Positions 61,466-64,000 of a stretch of DNA of 64,000 nt are shown here, one piece after another. Both the position numbers and the translations under genes were made by a program. A model generated the notes under the pieces. That model did not search any database and was not told the DNA's origin. It saw nothing but the letters and a program-made list of their open reading frames with translations. Positions within the stretch are counted from its first letter, which is position 1, and each line of letters opens with the position of its first letter. The stretch is taken from contig JBGMQN010000069.1 of assembly GCA_048054495.1 (NCBI GenBank), positions 1-64,000 on the forward strand, given 5' to 3'. This DNA comes from JADFRG01 sp048054495 (lineage in GTDB: Bacteria; Chloroflexota; Anaerolineae; Anaerolineales; E44-bin32).

Positions 61466-61776
61466 AGGAATACTCCCTTGGCAACATCGGCCAGCAGTGT
61501 ATCGGCCAGCCCCAGCAAGTCGCCAACCCGATCATCGCTCAAAGCATAGATCACGTTACGACCGTGCTGCTCCGAAGTGACTAGCCCACAATCGCGGAGG
61601 CAGCCGAGGTGGTTGGAGGCGTTTGGCTGAGAGAGGCCCGTCGCTTCAACGATCTCACTCACCGATATTGGGCCTTCCAGCAGCGCCTCCAGGATGCTGA
61701 GCCGAGAAGGGTCGCCAAAGCCGCGAAACAGCTTGGCCTTCAGGGCTAACCGGTTTCTGTCGATCGTCATCAGCAT
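61420..61776 (-). CDS. ArsR/SmtB-family repressor, CmtR-like (Cd/Pb type)
   Basis: 118 residues. Winged helix LFRGFGDPSRLSILEALLEG and LSQPNASNHLGCLRDCGLVT. The two Cys of L-G-C-L-R-D-C-G in the recognition helix, plus a third in the C-terminal KGVFLCTRYTT, reproduce the CmtR three-Cys Cd/Pb site. GGAGG six bases before ATG 61776. It controls the APC ATPase downstream, probably through the dyad at 61800-61817. Confidence 0.88.
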   Translation of the reverse strand: MLMTIDRNRLALKAKLFRGFGDPSRLSILEALLEGPISVSEIVEATGLSQPNASNHLGCLRDCGLVTSEQHGRNVIYALSDDRVGDLLGLADTLLADVAKGVFLCTRYTTSSVAPLDP

Positions 61777-61799
61777 GGCGGACCTCCAAAATATAAACG

Positions 61800-61817
61800 T
61801 ATCATTATGGGATGATA
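61800..61817 (-). promoter_or_regulatory. ArsR/SmtB-type operator
   Basis: Perfect dyad TATCAT-TATGGG-ATGATA, 24-41 bases before the CmtR-like start, in an AT-rich promoter stretch. Confidence 0.65.
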
Positions 61818-61902
61818 TTGTAGTTTACGGCTTGCCGATCACACATCAGCAGATTGCAGCAGGGCAGTCGTACCGTGGTGCCGACAGGAAGAACTCCAAC
61901 GA

Positions 61903-62568
61903 CTATTCCTGCAAAGCTTCTTCGATCGCGGCTCGCAGCACTTGGTAGTTGGCTCCGTTCTCAATCATTTGCCCATTGACAAACAGGGTCGGCGTGCCGC
62001 GCACACCACTCTGCTGGCCGGAGCGGGTTTCCTGCTCGACGACTTCCTTGTATTTCTTTGTTTCCAGGCACTGGTTGAAGCTGCCCGTGTCGAGGCTGAG
62101 TTCGGCGGCAAAACGCTTCAGATTCGCTTTGCTGTAGGCGCCGACGTTTTCGCCGGCCTGTTCATCGAACAACTTGTCGTAATACTCCCAGAACTGCCCC
62201 TGTTCTCCAGCGCATTCGGTCGCCTCTGCGGCCCACTGCGACTCGGGTCCGATAACTGCGAAATGGCGGAAGACGAAACGGACCTTTCCGCCCTCTACGT
62301 ACTCCTCTTGAAGCTGACGCTCCGCGCCAGTGGCAAATTGCCGGCAGTAGGGTCACTGGAAGTCACCGTACTCCTCGACGACAACCGGCGCACTGGGCTC
62401 TCCTCTGCTTTTGTCCGCAGGATTCGGAAGCGGAATCTGACTGCGTCTAACGCGAGTGACAATGACAACGGTCAGACCCAGCGCCATCAGAATTCCCACC
62501 AATCCATAGGTGAGATTACGCCTTCGTCGCGCTTTTGCACGCCGCGCGGCGATTCTCGACTTGCTCAT
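61903..62568 (-). CDS. Selenocysteine-containing DsbA-like thiol oxidoreductase (UPYC)
   Basis: 221 codons with an in-frame UGA at 62355-62353 (codon 72). A basic N-terminus and a membrane anchor (LTYGLVGILMALGLTVVIVT), then V-V-V-E-E-Y-G-D-F-Q-U-P-Y-C-R-Q-F, where DsbA/BdbD-like proteins have Y-x-D-F-x-C-P-Y-C. After it: GKVRFVFRHFAVIGPESQWA, GQFWEYYDKLFDEQAGENVG and GVRGTPTLFVNGQMIENGAN with the cis-Pro. The family homology is continuous across the UGA. AAGGAG seven bases before ATG 62568 sets the start. A hairpin at 62314-62330 fits a bacterial SECIS. The upstream neighbour is a DsbD/CcdA-type protein, its likely redox partner. Confidence 0.88.
62314..62330 (-). promoter_or_regulatory. Candidate bacterial SECIS element
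   Basis: On the minus strand CTGGCGC and GCGTCAG form seven pairs (one G-U) with loop GGA. The loop starts 30 bases after the UGA and begins with G, within the bacterial SECIS rule. Confidence 0.65.
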
Positions 62569-62798
62569 GATTTGTCTCCTTTTCACGATTTGCGTTCTTT
62601 GACTCCGACGCTGATTGCGCTCACAGACACGCTACTGCGTTTCACGGATCCATTGACTACTCCTCAATGTGGATCGCTTAGCTGGCGATCGCGACCGGTT
62701 AATCTGGAACACATTCGGAACAGGTCGCCGATGATCGGTTCGAAGATTCGCACCCGATCTGGACGATCGATGGTCGTGTTATGCGGCTCATACGCTGT

Positions 62799-63998
62799 TC
62801 AAAGGACCCATATAAGCATGATGACGCCGATAGCCGCCATCGAGGCACCGGTCACAAGGCGTACCTTCCGCGACGATGTACGCTCCCAAGCCTGCATCTT
62901 CTTGCCCAGCACCTTGTCCATCGAAAGGACCAGCACCACGATAAGAGGCAGCACGAACACCAGGTTGTAGAGCACCAGGTAAGCTAGGCCCTCCGCGAAG
63001 CTCGCCTGGCTGCCCAGCAGGCCCAGGATCGCCACGTATGGGCCACCGGAACATGGGAACTCATGGATGCCAACCAGAACACCAAGGACCAGCGTAGTAG
63101 GCAGGGTGGCTCGGTACATCCAGTTCTTGAGCGTTTCCTTGCTCTTGGAGGGCACCTCCAGCCGGATCGGAAACCGGGGAAAGAGCGCTCCCAGCAAGTT
63201 GGTCAGGCCGAACAGGATCAGAAGGGCTGCCCCGATCAATCCCAGCCAGTGACCCTGGACCAGAGTGGAGGCGCGCAGCAGCCCCAGTCCGATCAGGAAG
63301 TACACCCCATACACCGCGCCAATGTAGACGGCTCCCATCCGGACCACCGAGGCGGTGGACTTGCGGATGGAATACAGGAAGGTGATGAAAAACAGCAGAA
63401 TGGCGATGGCACACGGGTTCACCCCGTCGACCAAACCGGCCAACAGCACCGTCGGCAGCAGGAGACTGGTTCTTTCAGGTTGCTCGCTGCTGAAATCCGC
63501 CCGATTGGCCTGGAACCAATCCAGATAGCTCTGAATAGGGGTGCTGCTTGGGTAGCTCCGGACCGGGCCAGCGAAGGCCCACGCTTGGTACATATCGCCT
63601 TCGCCCGCGCCTTCATCGCGGTAGACCAGGATCCTCTCGAAGGTTCCGCCTGGCGATTCGAGTAGTTCGCGCACAACGGCCTCGGGGGGCTCGCCCATCA
63701 GGATGATGCGACCGTCGTCGATGTAGACCGCCAGGTGGCTTTGCAGATCCAGCGGAATGCCCAGCTTTTCGTTGAGCTGGTTCAGCTCACGCCGGTTCTC
63801 CGGCTGGTTGATGTAGTCTTTTCTGACGACCGTCACATCGTAATCCAACAGGATGTCGATCAGCGAGCCCTCGATGTACTTCACACACTCGTCGCAGGCC
63901 TCGTTGTAGTAGATGACGGCCTGCAGGCCGGCGGCTTGTGCCGTACTGGCGCCGCCTGTCACGGTCAACCAGGCGAAGATCGGAATGAGCAATCGCAA
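62799..63998 (-). CDS. DsbD/CcdA-like membrane protein with N-terminal thioredoxin-like domain
   Basis: About 399 residues from TTG 63998, which is at the window edge, so the true start may lie outside. Signal peptide (IFAWLTVTGGASTAQAAG), then an exported thioredoxin-like domain with VIYYNEACDECVKYIEGSLI (C-x-x-C), then a CcdA-type membrane core: VDGVNPCAIAILLFFITFLY and IHEFPCSGGPYVAILGLLGS carry the two redox Cys. The last helices are VLPLIVVLVLSMDKVLG and GASMAAIGVIMLIWVL. It probably supplies electrons to, or takes them from, the Sec-DsbA protein encoded 230 bases downstream. That gap holds nothing else I recognise. Confidence 0.87.
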   Translation of the reverse strand: MRLLIPIFAWLTVTGGASTAQAAGLQAVIYYNEACDECVKYIEGSLIDILLDYDVTVVRKDYINQPENRRELNQLNEKLGIPLDLQSHLAVYIDDGRIILMGEPPEAVVRELLESPGGTFERILVYRDEGAGEGDMYQAWAFAGPVRSYPSSTPIQSYLDWFQANRADFSSEQPERTSLLLPTVLLAGLVDGVNPCAIAILLFFITFLYSIRKSTASVVRMGAVYIGAVYGVYFLIGLGLLRASTLVQGHWLGLIGAALLILFGLTNLLGALFPRFPIRLEVPSKSKETLKNWMYRATLPTTLVLGVLVGIHEFPCSGGPYVAILGLLGSQASFAEGLAYLVLYNLVFVLPLIVVLVLSMDKVLGKKMQAWERTSSRKVRLVTGASMAAIGVIMLIWVL

Positions 63999-64000
63999 AT

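Noticed and set aside
16404..62355. General UGA recoding (for example UGA as Trp or Gly) as the explanation for the in-frame UGA codons
   Set aside because: Many intact genes here, including merA, end at UGA, and the four internal UGA codons replace only catalytic Cys.

Overview
The window looks like a metagenome-assembled scaffold from an uncultured Chloroflexota-like bacterium. This is inferred from the protein style: lipoproteins with Pro/Thr-rich linkers, a PspA module built from zinc-ribbon proteins, and DUF2085 and DUF3179 proteins. No marker gene is present. A run of 100 N at 35112-35211 is flanked by two identical 55-bp sequences, so it is an assembly join and probably false.

Layout. 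(1) 1-8.8 kb: the end of a nucleotide cyclase gene, a VOC protein, an organomercurial lyase (merB), a radical SAM protein with a Cys-Cys-Ala-Glu-Pro tail, and a set of membrane and Met-rich proteins behind CsoR-type operators. (2) 8.8-13.2 kb: a graveyard of gene fragments (HAD, EamA, thiolase, DegV) around an intact prkA. (3) 13.2-19.6 kb: merA, a CcdA-like protein, a redoxin, a MerE-like protein, csoR, a Cys-rich protein and a second MerA-like flavoprotein. (4) 19.8-21.9 kb: an arsR-arsC-acr3 operon. (5) 22-26.2 kb: a PspA envelope-stress operon with a two-component system and repeated zinc-ribbon tags. (6) 26.4-31 kb: an SQR-like oxidoreductase, a DsrE protein, a selD fragment, and DUF2085 and DUF3179 proteins. 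(7) 31-37.8 kb: an ArsR-type zinc sensor, a P1B ATPase, TlpA, CcdA and cytochrome c. (8) 38-54.8 kb: a large catabolic operon. It has an IclR regulator, a CUT1 ABC importer, dehydrogenases, an M20 deacylase, KDG kinase, KDPG aldolase, an aminotransferase and an acyl-CoA synthetase. (9) 54.8-64 kb: two more P1B ATPases, HMA chaperones, a MerR regulator, a CmtR-like regulator, a DsbA-like protein and a DsbD/CcdA protein.

The main discovery is a set of four genes that each carry one in-frame UGA exactly where the family has its first redox-active cysteine. They are a TlpA-like redoxin (U-P-S-C), a MerA/lipoamide-dehydrogenase-like flavoprotein (G-G-T-U-V-N-E-G-C), a DsrE-family protein (U-A-T-C) and a DsbA-like thiol oxidoreductase (U-P-Y-C). 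Each UGA is followed by a hairpin that fits the bacterial SECIS geometry. A broken piece of selD lies directly beside the DsrE gene. Standard gene calling would split or truncate all four. Taken with merA, merB, the MerE-like protein and the vicinal-Cys radical SAM protein, the region looks like a mercury/soft-metal and thiol-redox island rich in selenoproteins.

A second theme is recycling of mer DNA. Besides the intact merA, three orphan copies of only the MerA C-terminal tail (the Hg-binding Cys-Cys end) lie at 2.2, 4.3 and 26.4 kb. Two shared regulons can be read from the DNA: CCCC-N2-GGGG boxes at promoters, matching the csoR gene, and TTCYAG-N3-CTRGAA palindromes in front of the YPC ATPase and the HMA chaperone/MerR pair.
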